64,000 bases of DNA, taken from assembly GCA_013420905.1 (NCBI GenBank), contig JAAXNY010000006.1, positions 2,170,001-2,234,000 on the forward strand. Reading direction: 5' to 3'. The notes beneath the pieces are model-generated. The model worked only from the letters and a program-made list of their open reading frames with translations. It searched no databases and was not told the DNA's origin. This stretch comes from Collybia mongolica. Lineage: Eukaryota > Basidiomycota > Agaricomycetes > Agaricales > Clitocybaceae. The position numbers and the translations under genes are program-made. Position 1 is the first letter of the stretch. Each line of letters begins with the position of its first letter. Positions 13,308 to 23,637 of the stretch are shown one piece after another.

Positions 13308-14416
13308 CTACACAACCATCTTCTTCGCAGCCTTGCCTTTCTTCTCAGAGTCTTTATGCGATAGGAATTCGACCTCTGTAGCTAACGGACCCCCGAGTTT
13401 TTGGCCTTCAGAGTACCCCAACACGCTCATCTTGAAGTGTTTGCCGACTCCTTCAATCCTCTCACGTACACCATCCTCCTCTGAAGCGGTGGGTGCTAAC
13501 CGAGTCCATATCGAAAGCCGATAAAACTGTGGTCGTGTAGACACAATGACACCTGTTATTAAGGATTTGGGTGGTGTCCCTGTTCCATCCGACATTGTAG
13601 GCGAGGGATCAAAGGTCTCGCCAATTGCGGCAAGCATCTATATGTCGCGAATAAAAAACTGCACAAGACGGGAGAACCTCTCTGAACCTTACCGTATATA
13701 ACCACATTTTGTCAACGTTGGCTCGATTCTTATCTTTGGGAAGCTGTATGCTCCACTTTCCCCCGTTTTTATTGGCTTCATCTTCCCATGCTGGAATAAT
13801 CCCTTCCTATATATTATGTTATCAATGTATCGGAGACAAACAACAACAAAAATTAGAGACCTTGAACAGGTAGTAGTTCGCCTTTTGTGGTAATTGGGAT
13901 GGTGGAATTATATTGTTATAGAGACTGGTTAGAAAAGTGCTTAGGACTGGATACTGAGATGAATTATCCGACTGACCCCCAAAATTCTTCCACACTGTCG
14001 AAACTGATGACACGCTTGATATCCTCCATCCATCCTTGCGCAGCGGCTACACCAGGGGTCTGAGGAATAGGAGTTTGAGGAAACGCTGATATCGGTGTTT
14101 GGGGAAGGTTCCGTCCTTTAGTTGCAGGGGAGTCGAACCAGAGTGTCCAAGGAGAATAAAGGGGATGCTAGAGAAGAACTAACTAAACCATGAAGCAAGT
14201 TTATATACATAGACTGCATACCTTGACATTAAAGTTAGTAGGATCGTTGAAAACGGTTCTGATGCCTTCGGCCTGTGCTTGCATGTCAACTTCCTGGATT
14301 TCACCTGGCTCCAGGGATTCATGGTCTACGGCGGATGGAATTGGCTGTTCAGCCAATGCGGCAGAGAGCGCAGCTCTCGAAGCCTGAAGGGCCGGGCCAG
14401 AGAGAGTAGAAGCCAT
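13308..14416 (-). CDS. CDC33: Cap-binding translation initiation factor eIF4E
   Basis: eIF4E binds the mRNA cap and recruits eIF4G. The core reads HPLYSPWTLWFDSP, later FDSVEEFWGLYNNI, KANYYLFKEGI, then WEDEANKNGGKWSIQLP, with the expected cap-stacking tryptophans. The spliced protein is 297 aa, longer than yeast eIF4E, because of an N-terminal extension and an insert (residues about 80-115, LPQTPISAFPQTPIPQTP). Exons, minus strand: 14416-14222, 14167-13977, 13924-13861, 13806-13693, 13637-13308. The start MASTLSGPALQ was chosen because upstream sequence in frame looks non-coding; an in-frame ATG exists at 14461. Confidence 0.93.
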
Positions 14417-14794
14417 TGTAATTTTTGATATGGGTCGGTCGGGGAGGAAACGAGGCTTCAATGAAGCGAATCAGACGACTAGCCACAGGGAAATAAGAAA
14501 GGGAGAAAGCGACGAGTGGTTATTTCCAGAAACGACCAAGTGGGAAACGATGATATTATTTTAGCTTTGATTTAGCTTTGAGATTCCAGGGATGGATAAG
14601 GATAAGTAGCAGCGATTGTTGAGGGGGGGCATCAGGTTTTTTGTCAACAGCCTACGATCACGTGCCTACTCGAGATCGGCCGAGGTGCCGAGCTTGGTTA
14701 TCAGATAACACAGAAAATTATTATTTGCCTCCATGGACATAAGTAGTGCTGACTCTTTCCGGTTCAAATCCGTGCTCGTCCGTTCAGCCATCTC
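14417..14794. promoter_or_regulatory. Divergent promoter region of eIF4E and MTM1
   Basis: This 378 bp gap lies between two divergent start codons. It contains two direct copies of TTAGCTTTGA (about 14561-14582) and a short TATCA-rich stretch. A GGTTCAAATCC motif near 14761 looks like a tRNA T-loop, but I could not fold a tRNA around it. Promoter function is inferred from position. Confidence 0.35.
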
Positions 14795-15952
14795 ATGGAT
14801 CCCTTCCATGCAAAAATTATTGCAGCTGCGACGGGGTCCACCCTCACAGCTCTGACGAGTATGTTCAACTTTTCAATCACTTTGACCCCCCACTCACATT
14901 CCACAGTGACGCCCTTTGACGTCGTCAAAACTCGACTCCAGACCCAGCCTCTCCAGTCGCCCCAACTTTTCCCTCGACCTCCGCTCAACACATGCTGCCA
15001 ACCAAATAGAATGGCCGGTTCATGTGTTCGCACGATGTCGTCATTGTCACGGCCTCTTACAGGAGAAGTTGTGTGCCTCTGGGAGGATGGCATGTTTAGA
15101 ACGGAACGGGTCAACGGATTCTATGATGCTGTACGGCATGTATGGCGCGCTGAGGGCTCGCGTGGCTTATGGAAAGGCGTCGGGACATCGCTGTGGGACC
15201 TCTACTAATTTTCGTGACAGTTTCGCTGATTGCTTTTTTTCCCAGGATAATTGGTGTCCCCTCTGCGACCTCTTACATCTTGACGTACGACCATCTACTC
15301 AATAATGTTTTACCCCCTCTATTGCCCACCCAATCTTTGGTTCCTTTGACTGCTGGCATCCTTGCACGTTCAACCATTACAACGCTCGCCTCTCCGCTTG
15401 AACTTGTTCGCACCAACCTGCAGTCAACGCCACTGTCAGCCAACAAACCTCATACTCTCCATTCTGTCTTGAAATCTATTCAGAGTCTTGTACGTGAACG
15501 GGGGGTATTGGCGTTGTGGCGAGGGTTAGGTCCAACGCTCTGGCGGGACGTACCATTCTCTGGTATTTATTGGGCTAGTTACGAGTCCTGGAAAAAATCC
15601 TTTGCACGTCAAGGACGTGAAGGTGCCTCGGTCGCGTTTGTCAGTGGTGCAGTAAGCGGTATCTCTGCCGCTCTAATAACATCCCCTTTCGACGTCCTCA
15701 AGACAAGGAGGCAGGCGATCGTCGTATCATCGTCAAACTCTCGTATGACGTCAAGCATTCATTTCCTCCTGGAAATCATAAAAAGGGAAGGAACTTCGGC
15801 CTTGTTTGCTGGAATAATGCCGCGGATGGCTAAAATTGCACCCGCTTGCGGAATTATGATTGCATGCTTTGAGGTCTGTCCCACTTCAGCCTACTACTAT
15901 AACCTACTAAACATTTTTCCAGGGCATCGGAAATTTATTATCCAGGCATTGA
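14795..15952 (+). CDS. MTM1: Mitochondrial carrier of the MTM1 / SLC25A39-40 type
   Basis: This inner-membrane carrier is 335 aa long. Three carrier repeats are visible with signatures PFDVVKTRLQ, SPLELVRTNLQ and SPFDVLKTRRQ. The long loop after the first signature, with several Cys (NTCCQPNRMAGSC), is typical of the MTM1/SLC25A39 group, linked in other organisms to mitochondrial glutathione and manganese/iron handling. Exons: 14795-14858, 14907-15192, 15246-15873, 15923-15952. The last exon is 30 nt and encodes GIGNLLSRH. It converges with VAM7. Confidence 0.88.
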
Positions 15953-16157
15953 TTGGTTAAACAATTCTAGACTTCGCATTCGGACTACGACATTTGTATA
16001 ATCATTGTTATATTCTATTACTACCCTCCTTATTGAATGCGAGCAAATGACGACCAACTTGGGGTTTTATGCGGATAAAACGGATGAGGAGTGTATTACC
16101 CGAGTGGTCCAAACCCGAAAACGACTGGGTGAATGATGAAACGATTCCAATAGTATG

Positions 16158-17222
16158 CTATCCTAATCTATTTAACTGTCTATTCGTCGTTGTGAGCTTC
16201 CCACCCACTCGGTCGACATCGTTTGATAGGTCATCCAACATCTCGATCTGGTATGCAATTTCACTACCAATCGCTTGCCCAAGTTGTTTTTGCCGTTGCA
16301 GAATCGTTGTTAGCTGGGAAAGTTGTTCATCTTGCTGTTCAATCTGGGTTTGTTGGAGCCCAACCAGTCCATGGTCATCGAGAGGCCGCGTCTGTTCGGT
16401 TTCTCTGCGCTCCGCTGCTCCAAAAACGCGTGTGACAGGCTTAAAGATGTTTGTCCCGAGTAGGGCTTCCCGGTCAGAATTGGGCACCGTATTACTTGCA
16501 GTCGGCGAGCCCGCGTCAAGCAGGCGCGAAGACTGTCGGGCCACAGTCACCATACGGGTAAGCTTCTCGTGATCGTCTCGCAACCGTGCAACCATGTCTG
16601 ACCGTCGTTGAAGCTCCCCCTCACTGATCCCGTGCATGCCAAGCTCCTCCAACCCCTTCTCCAGTACCCCAATGCGAGAAACTATCCCTGGCAGCTTTGA
16701 TTTTGCACTGAGATTGGCCTTGTGGGAGTCACCAATATCACCGCGATCCGAGAAAGCATCGCGCTTGTTGATGTCGGCGCGGACGTCTCGAACTCGAGTT
16801 TGGAGATCGAGATGCTCATCCAACCACGAAGAAGACGTGAAGTGACTGGGGGGGGCACCGCCCTGTCTGCTTGTAGGTACACCAAGGAAGTCTTTGAAAG
16901 CCAAACTTTCTCGCCATTTATCCTCCCTGGCCCTAATAATGGCCCTTAAATATGTTTCTAGACCTGTCCGTCTTTCCTCTCGTATTTGAGTATCAGCACG
17001 AGGTCGTAGGATGGAGAATTTATGCTTTGGTGGTAGAGGGTATGGAGGTGGCGATCCTGTGGATTTCGACAGGTCGGTGTGTAAATCGTCAAATTCTGAG
17101 TAACGTCGCCACATTTGCCATGATCGGACGTGCGCTTGAATTTCTATCCTGTAAACGGTGTGAGGCTTTGGAAATGAGCGTTCTTCATATCCACGGACGT
17201 AGACGGCTTGTATGGCTGTCAT
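16158..17222 (-). CDS. VAM7: Vacuolar SNARE Vam7 (PX domain plus SNARE)
   Basis: The intronless frame of 354 aa is complete. Residues 1-115 form a PX domain (AVYVRGYEERSFPKPHTVY, then WRRYSEFDDLHTDL) that binds phosphatidylinositol 3-phosphate. The C-terminal 65 residues form a Qc-SNARE helix (QQDEQLSQLTTILQRQKQLG, then QIEMLDDLSNDVDRV). There is no membrane anchor, as expected for Vam7, which acts in vacuole fusion with HOPS. It is one of very few genes in the window without an intron. Confidence 0.93.
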   Translation of the reverse strand: MTAIQAVYVRGYEERSFPKPHTVYRIEIQAHVRSWQMWRRYSEFDDLHTDLSKSTGSPPPYPLPPKHKFSILRPRADTQIREERRTGLETYLRAIIRAREDKWRESLAFKDFLGVPTSRQGGAPPSHFTSSSWLDEHLDLQTRVRDVRADINKRDAFSDRGDIGDSHKANLSAKSKLPGIVSRIGVLEKGLEELGMHGISEGELQRRSDMVARLRDDHEKLTRMVTVARQSSRLLDAGSPTASNTVPNSDREALLGTNIFKPVTRVFGAAERRETEQTRPLDDHGLVGLQQTQIEQQDEQLSQLTTILQRQKQLGQAIGSEIAYQIEMLDDLSNDVDRVGGKLTTTNRQLNRLG

Positions 17223-17375
17223 TGTAGGGTGCTGCAGCTCAAGGATACAAAGATGACGAAATCGGCTTACTTCAAGTTGGGTTCGAATTCTTTACGCAGA
17301 CGACGTAAGAGTCATAATTATTATAAATGTTTCGGCAAATCGTTAACATCTACCATGACTAGTAGTTGTACATTT

Positions 17376-18545
17376 TTACAGAGCCTTTGTACCACAGACA
17401 ATCACAAACCGCGCCCCAGCGTTGACGTACCACTGAAGCATTGTTCCAAAAGCCCACCAGCCCCAGCCCCGGCCTTTCAGGAAATAGATAAAGCGAGGGA
17501 ACACATCTTCCGTGATATCATCTAACTGTACATCAATATAACCCACTCCCTTCATGTCCAAAACATAGTCTTTGGTGGATGTCCAGTTATACTTTGGGAT
17601 CACTCTGATGAGTGAGGAGACAAGCCTTGCTCCGCTGCTCGACGAGGGGTTAAAACAGATGTCGGCTAGCCCAATTCGACCTCCGAGAGCGAGTTTTTCA
17701 AAAGACTGGTGAAGGAACCTCTTCCGGGTGTTAAAATGATAGGCACAATCGAGAGCCAAAATAACGTCGAAAACCTGTGCTGCCGCGGGGTCCAGAGGGT
17801 GGTCGATAGCTGTCGGGTGGTAGATCGCATCGCATGCGTGCAAGGAAACCTCAATTCCTCGCCCGTCCAAAGACTCTTGAAACTGCTTGACTCGACTCTG
17901 CGCGCGACGATGGTGATTGGGAAGGCTGGTGATCCCAGTAAGGGCCGAGGGTCGAATAAGAGAGTCCGAAAGAAGCAGAAGCAGAGATTCACCCGTTCCA
18001 TGGCCAACATCTGCGCCTCGAACATTAAATACAGCCCTTAAGGAGCTAGTAGTTCCCTCACCTAGGACTCTGTCTCCACGCTTGCAACGCGCTGCTTGAA
18101 TTAGCTTTAGTGCCAAAGCTAAGGAAATTGAGAAATTATCAGATTTGTTACGGAACTGAATGTAATATCGCTCACCCCTGCACGCTTGGGGAAATACGTC
18201 CGTATCCTGTACTGAGAGGTGAGATTTTGCTTTTGAAGGAAAATAGCCATACTGACCTTCCAGAAACCCATGTTCAACCATTCTGTTTGAGGAGGTATTG
18301 ATGGGTCCTGGCCAGGGAGGTGGTTCAATGCAAGATGAAACAGGCCGTATGGGTCCGAACCCATATTCAGTCGATAATTCGCCAACAGCGCCCCTACTAT
18401 CATAATTAGGGTGGAGGTGTAACTGGCGCCATTCCAGATAATCAAAGCGCTGACGACACCGAGCAGTATGGCGAGAACGAGAGAGAAGCTCGATGATATG
18501 GAGGACCCTGACGTAGTCGTTCCGATGACCTGTGGTTCCGATGAT
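17376..18545 (-). CDS. Membrane-anchored SAM-dependent methyltransferase (5' end unresolved)
   Basis: The core is a class I methyltransferase: GDRVLDVGHGTGESLLLL is the SAM-binding motif, followed by FDVILALDCAYHF and LALGGRIGLADI. Upstream lies a hydrophobic segment (SFSLVLAILLGVVSALIIW) and YTSTLIMIVGALLANYRL, suggesting membrane anchoring. Exons, minus strand: 18545-18257, 18206-18176, 18118-18062, 18010-17376. The first listed exon starts one base before a codon, so it must splice to an upstream exon. The only visible donor in the right phase (18597) lies inside the last exon of the neighbouring DUF7053-like gene. The true product may therefore be a fusion. Substrate unknown. Confidence 0.75.
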   Translation of the reverse strand: MIGTTGHRNDYVRVLHIIELLSRSRHTARCRQRFDYLEWRQLHLHPNYDSRGAVGELSTEYGFGPIRPVSSCIEPPPWPGPINTSSNRMVEHGFLEGQYGYFPSKAKSHLSVQDTDVFPQACRGERYYIQFRNKSDNFSISLALALKLIQAARCKRGDRVLGEGTTSSLRAVFNVRGADVGHGTGESLLLLLSDSLIRPSALTGITSLPNHHRRAQSRVKQFQESLDGRGIEVSLHACDAIYHPTAIDHPLDPAAAQVFDVILALDCAYHFNTRKRFLHQSFEKLALGGRIGLADICFNPSSSSGARLVSSLIRVIPKYNWTSTKDYVLDMKGVGYIDVQLDDITEDVFPRFIYFLKGRGWGWWAFGTMLQWYVNAGARFVIVCGTKAL

Positions 18546-18587
18546 CTGTAAATGTATCAGATGCGTAAACTCAGAAGTTGGGAGATA

Positions 18588-19159
18588 TCACAAAGACCGA
18601 CTACGTGTATTCTCTGCTTCGTTTGCGAGATTTGACAGTGTTGCAATATGTGCTTGTGTCATTGTATGAACAATGTACGGCATGAAGAAAAATAAACCCT
18701 GCGATTCCTTGAATTACGGCCCACTAGTGCTGACTGTTAGAGAATGAAGATGCAGACCTCAACTGTTGCGTGCTCTGTTACAACCGACGTCCCGTTCACG
18801 TTTCCAGGCTTCACCTGGAATGCCCCCTTGATCTTTGTCCCTCCACTTGCAACTACTTTGGTCCCAACCCCATCGTCACGGTTTGTTAAAGTGCACTGAA
18901 AGCTCGTTGTCGTGTGAAGACATCCCAAGAATCCAAGGCGCTCTGTGACAGTGTATGAGGACGAGTCGGAATGATTGGTGGATATGTTTAAAATTAAGGG
19001 ACCGAGAGAAAGAAGGGTGTGAGGGTTGTGAAGAATTTTCAAAACCTTGTCTGTTGGAGCATTAACGGTCATGCTCAGTGATACCGAACGCGTCGACATC
19101 AGAAAACGGGGCATTGTTGATTCTGCCAGGACTTTTCGGAATGATGTTTTGCTGTTCAT
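18588..19159 (-). CDS. DUF7053-like protein (SRPBCC-fold candidate)
   Basis: The spliced protein is 170 aa: exons 19159-18758 and 18698-18588 joined by a 59 nt intron. The sequence (VNAPTDKVLKILHNPHTLL, then YTVTERLGFLGC, then GLFFFMPYIVHTMTQAHI) resembles, from memory, the fungal DUF7053 family, which looks like a START/SRPBCC ligand-binding fold. No function is known. The ATG at 18662, which could be taken as a methyltransferase start, lies in frame inside this last exon. A splice donor near 18597 would join this protein to the downstream methyltransferase instead of ending at the TGA at 18588. Confidence 0.6.
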
Positions 19160-19465
19160 ATTAATTTTATGCTTTCTACTATTATTTGTGTCAGCTGCGG
19201 CAGAAACCTTGCTTACCTGATGGGAATAGTAATCCCGAGCGCGTGAGCATACCTTAGTAACACAATGAGAAGTGCTGCCTAGGTTATCAAATTGACCAGT
19301 GTGATAGGTTATAGCGAGGGAGCTTATTAAATACAAGGTAGACAGACATACAAGAATCTAGATGTAACCAAAAAGGAAAATAAAAGCATCCTGGGTACAG
19401 GCAACAGATGATCTAGGGGCAATGAACGAAATGAGCTGCGTTCATAGTGAAAGTGAGAGTAGGAA
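19160..19465. other. Intergenic region upstream of the DUF7053-like gene
   Basis: About 300 bp between the DUF7053-like start codon and the SNF4 stop codon, both genes on the minus strand. An upstream in-frame ATG-containing frame extends to 19336, so an extra 5' exon is possible. No other feature seen. Confidence 0.35.
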
Positions 19466-20916
19466 CTATGTGGGTGTTTCAGTCGAATCTTCTTCCTTCT
19501 CAACACCCTCCCCGATACCTGGTTCGCCTATCACATATTGCAACACATCGCTGAGCGTGATGATACCTAGAAGCCTGCCCTTCTTGCCCCCCTTTCTCTC
19601 TTCTTCCTGTAGCATGCTCAGAGATTCTATGAGTTGGGAAGATTGAGAATAAAACTTGCCTCGCCTTCAACCACTACCAATCGATGTACCCGGCGCTTCT
19701 TGATAAGTTGGAGAAGCGTGCCCAGGGAATCTGAAGCAGTACAGATAACGACTCCAGGGAAATCAGGGGACCGTTGGTCCAACGCTTGTGATATTTTGAG
19801 ATCGAGGGATTGATATGCTCCTAGTCGAACCAAAGTCTAGTAAACAGGTATAAGTGATAAATAAACGTCAGAGTGGTAAAAGTAGAAGGCATACTATGAC
19901 ATCAACAGTCTCATACAGATTCACGACGACGCCGTCTTCATCGATGATGGGAACAGCTGAAATTGAGCGCTCAGAAAACATGTGAACAACGTCAAAAACA
20001 GGAGTGTTGAGGCTTGCAGTGGCGATTGGGTGATACCGGTTGCGACCTTCCGGTACTTCTGACGGGGAAGCGGCAGAGACATAAGTTCCAATCTTTAATT
20101 TGCGCAATGACAGGTGCAGGTGCTGAACCTCCTTATGACACTATACTCAAAAAGAGGGTGAACATCACTTGAATGAGAGGTAGGAAAGGGGAGGGAACCA
20201 AACATTGATGGAGATAAACTTCAGTAAGCGATACTGTGTGAGAACTGAGACGATGATTTCATGGCCAGTTTCGGTATCGTTGTCGAGCAAGGGCAGTCGA
20301 CGGGCATGTGTTTGTATGAGCAATTTTGCTGCTTCATACAGCGTACTTGATGGATGCTCTCGCAGGAGGGGTGGCTGGGCTACTCCTAGTTCTTTTTCGA
20401 TTTCTGTGATTTTGATCACGGACCAACAAATGAAGGGAGGAGGAGGGGATATACCTCTTAAAGACTCGAGGCGGAAGGTCTCTACATCTGTAGTGGCGTA
20501 ATCATAGGAGGCGGTGCGGTAGTAATATTGAATAAGATGGATGATATCGAGAACTGTGAGCATGCCGGCAAACGCTGATTTCTCACTGTTCCACAAAGGA
20601 GCAGAGACGACTCCTGACAAGAGATCAAGAAAATAAGCAGAGCTAATGGGGGTTGCATACCATTGAGGAGGAGACATTGTAGAGCCTTCTTGACATTAAG
20701 CTTGGTGTCGAGGACGATCAGCCTGAAGCTAACAGGAAAAGCATCGTAGGAGGTGTGGCTCTTGAGGAAAGATCGGATGGTGTGAAGGGCGGCATCATGA
20801 GACTCCTGAGAATGATGTGGGGGGAGATGTGACCCTGCGCGCGCTCTGTAACCACGGTTCGTTGAGGCCTTGCGTCTGAGGTTTTTTGGAGAATGACTGG
20901 GCGAGAGTGTAGCCAT
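19466..20916 (-). CDS. SNF4: SNF4, gamma subunit of the Snf1/AMPK kinase complex
   Basis: The protein (392 aa) senses adenine nucleotides for the AMPK complex. Four CBS domains can be traced: around SFRLIVLDTKLNVKKALQ, VSAPLWNSEKSAFAGMLTVL, SISAVPIIDEDGVVVNLYE and HRLVVVEGEEERKGGKKGRL followed by LLGIITLSDVLQYVIG. The N-terminal HTIRSFLKSHTSYDAFPVS is typical of Snf4. Exons, minus strand: 20916-20661, 20613-20455, 20403-20204, 20140-19895, 19836-19660, 19606-19466. The last intron begins GAG|GCAAGT, a GC donor. No GT in a usable phase is available there. Confidence 0.94.
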
Positions 20917-21160
20917 CGGGAGCACCAGCTCCTGGAAGGATCGCGATGGTTAAGTATATAATTAATTTTATATTTTATTTATATAATTCACCATTATGAT
21001 CAATAACTATCATTTATCAACCGGGTGACGCCGGAGCCGGAGCCGTGAACCGCAAATGGGAAGTCACTGTGGATGGATGGGGTGGCTATCCACCGTCGTC
21101 TGCCAACAAGCTCAACCGCTCACCTTGTCTCCGTCTTCCCCACCATCGTCTCCCCCGCCC

Positions 21161-23126
21161 ATGACCAGTGCCCACTCGTCTCGTGTATCATTAGGGCCTT
21201 TCTCCCTCGTTCAAGATATCCTTAACGATCTCAAACCTCCATCTATCGAATTCGAACCCCCAGACGGCATTCCAGGCCCTCAGCAACCTGATGCGTTGCT
21301 TGTGCTTTTGCCTCTTCTAATCGTCCTCTCGACCTTTCTTTTCCTGCTTCTTATCTTCCTAATATGCGTTCTTCTCGTCCGCCGTCGCAGGGGCATATCT
21401 CTCAATGACCACGACGGCCCCATTGATATGAGTAGAGAAGAACTCATCGAAGGCGAGGGCGGCTTTGAAGGAGTCGAGTCGCGGTGGCTTGAAAACGTTG
21501 ATGAGAATGTCCGCCGCGCATACCTTCGTGCTAAAGGTCGGATGTATCCACCCTCTAAGCCTGATTTATACTGACACTATGTCCTCTCTGCTAGAACATC
21601 AAGTTCAGTATCCACCCAACTCTCTACCAACCGACATCACACTTTCCCAATTCCTGTCTATACAGGAGAAGGGCGTATCTGCGTGGTCGTTCGAACCCGA
21701 CTACGAAACCGTCAATTCGCTAATAGTCCACGCACGGACCGAAATTACGTTCCTTCCAGATCCGGCATCATCCTCATGTGTCCAGTCAAATCTCCCTCTG
21801 CCGAAACTAAACGAGGTATACTATTGGGAAGTCAAGATGTTTGATCTTCCAGAGGCCACCACTGTTGCAGTTGGTTTAGCGACAAAGCCTTATCCTGCTT
21901 TCAGATTGCCAGGCTTCAACAGATACTCCGTAGCTTATCATTCCAATGGCGACAAATCACACAACTATCCCTTCACAACGTCCCCCTTCGGCCCGAGTTT
22001 GAAAGAAGGTGATGTTCTAGGTGTCGGTTATCGCCCCCGGACAGGGACCGTCTTCTATACTCGCAACGGCCGCAAGATGGAGGACGCATTTGTTGGCCTG
22101 AGTCGATGGAATTTGTTTCCTACCATCGGTGCTGATGGCCCCTGCAGCGTTCACGTCAATCTTGGCCAGGCCGGCTTCGTTTTTATTGAAGCCAACGTCA
22201 AGAAATGGGGTTTGGCCCCAAGCGTGGGAACCCTTGCGCCTCCACCGGCTTATGGAAGTGAACGTGGTAGTATTCTACTTGATGTGGGAGGGCGAGTGCG
22301 CACTAGTGCTGACGGCACCCCGCAGAGTGCTAGCACCTCTCCAGCATCTCGACGCTCCCATAGGTCCCGACGCCCGAAACCCCCCGGAGTGCCGGTTGGG
22401 TCACCCCTGCGAACCACATACCTATCGGCCCCTTCTCCATTGACACCGCCACCTCCCATCACACCAATTAATGAGGAGTCCGAGGGTGGCTCAAACCCAG
22501 GTCCTTCAACCTCGCGCTACTTCGATAGGCCCCCGCCTGAAGGCTACCACGCCCTTCAAAGAACGCCCCCAAGCAACGACGAAGAACTAGAAGAAGATGC
22601 TACAATCGCATCAGGTCCTTCTTCTCCTACCCTTTCCTCTAGATCACTTTCCCCCGACAATTCAGGTGCGCGAAACCCGTTTACGATGCATCGGCGTCAA
22701 CGTCATTCCTTGACTTACTTCGCGACGTCCTTGTCTGAATCAGACGCCGAACTGACTGTCCAGATACACCCACCCCCTGACTCCCCTCTGAGCCCTATTT
22801 TGAACCCCCCGACACCTAATCATCGCGATATCCATTTACAAGCGCTTTCCCGTCCTAGTACCAGCGGCACACATCGACGGACTGGGAGCTCTGGGAGTGT
22901 CCATGAGGGCATTTCTTCCGATGATCACCTTTCATCCGTCGGACGTTTGACGAGGCGTGATCCACCAGCTTACTCGCCCCTTGATGCCTTCACTTATGCC
23001 GATGGCGTACACATAGATCTTCCAGCTGAGGTTATCGCAGCGGCGTTAGAGGGCAACACAGTTCCTGCGAGTTCCATCGGTCAGACTAACGTATCACGGT
23101 CAGATCGTCGAAGTCGGAGGCGTTAG
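21161..23126 (+). CDS. SPRY-domain Rsp5 adaptor of the SSH4/EAR1 family
   Basis: Two long frames join through one intron (21537-21594) into a 635 aa membrane protein. The N-terminal region has one membrane segment (LLVLLPLLIVLSTFLFLLLIF), then the family hallmark EGVESRWLENVDENVRRAYLRAKE. A SPRY domain follows (YYWEVKMFD...GDVLGVGYRPRTGTVFYT...NLGQAGFVFIEAN). The tail is Ser/Pro-rich and holds two PPxY motifs (PPAYGSE and PPAYSPLD), which bind WW domains of the ubiquitin ligase Rsp5. In yeast, relatives direct membrane proteins to the vacuole. An in-frame ATG at 21056 would add 35 residues. The frame stays open for 110 codons after the TAG. Confidence 0.88.
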
Positions 23127-23637
23127 ATGGGAGTTTTCGTCAATAAAAGATGGTTCGTATCTCTACATTCGCTACATGATGTCAGTGCTCATCCTAATCT
23201 TCAAAACTACAGTATATTGGGTTATCCGAGTCGACATGTTGTATCATTGCCATCGTTCTTAGAGAAATTTACTAGCTTGCCCCTCTCCCTGGAGATTCCC
23301 ACCTTATCTAATTTGATACCTTCGACAAACTCCACCTTACCTTCTACGGCCTCTCAATCACAGGAATATATTCTCGATCTCCATTCGCAACTGGGCGACC
23401 GGCATTTGGCGAGTACAAAAGATACGACATCGACGATTTCCATCTACAGACTATGAATACCTTGTAGGCATAGCTTGTTGGTATGAAGAGTTTGTCACAG
23501 AAGTGGGATTAATATATGTTGATAAGTTAAGCCAATGATGGTACATTAGTGATACTACAGTTTCTTATAATACAGCGTCCGAATTGGTCTATGCAAGGAT
23601 ACAACATATCACTGTCCGAGCGTCCTCTAGTAAAAAT
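23127..23637 (+). other. 3' region of the SSH4-type gene with an in-frame open extension
   Basis: An open frame of 109 codons starts immediately after the stop of the adaptor gene, in the same frame (TAG then ATG), and ends at 23456. It has no recognisable domain and is probably 3' UTR. The rest, to 23637, separates this gene from a convergent one and shows nothing else. Confidence 0.3.

Noticed and set aside
12299..13315. Six short overlapping frames of 60-101 codons in the gap next to eIF4E
   Set aside because: No splice consensus, codon pattern or motif supports any of them.
14680..14790. tRNA-like sequence with GGTTCAAATCC T-loop and a D-loop-like GGTTATC
   Set aside because: Acceptor and T stems do not pair fully in any register I tried, and no convincing anticodon arm can be placed, so it is at most a degenerate relic.
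18403..18662. ATG at 18662 as an independent methyltransferase start
   Set aside because: It lies in frame inside the last exon of the DUF7053-like gene, so its role as a start is not supported by sequence alone.
23127..23456. Separate 109 codon gene after the SSH4-type adaptor
   Set aside because: It begins at the adaptor stop in the same frame, has no promoter space and no recognisable domain; listed only as a readthrough question.
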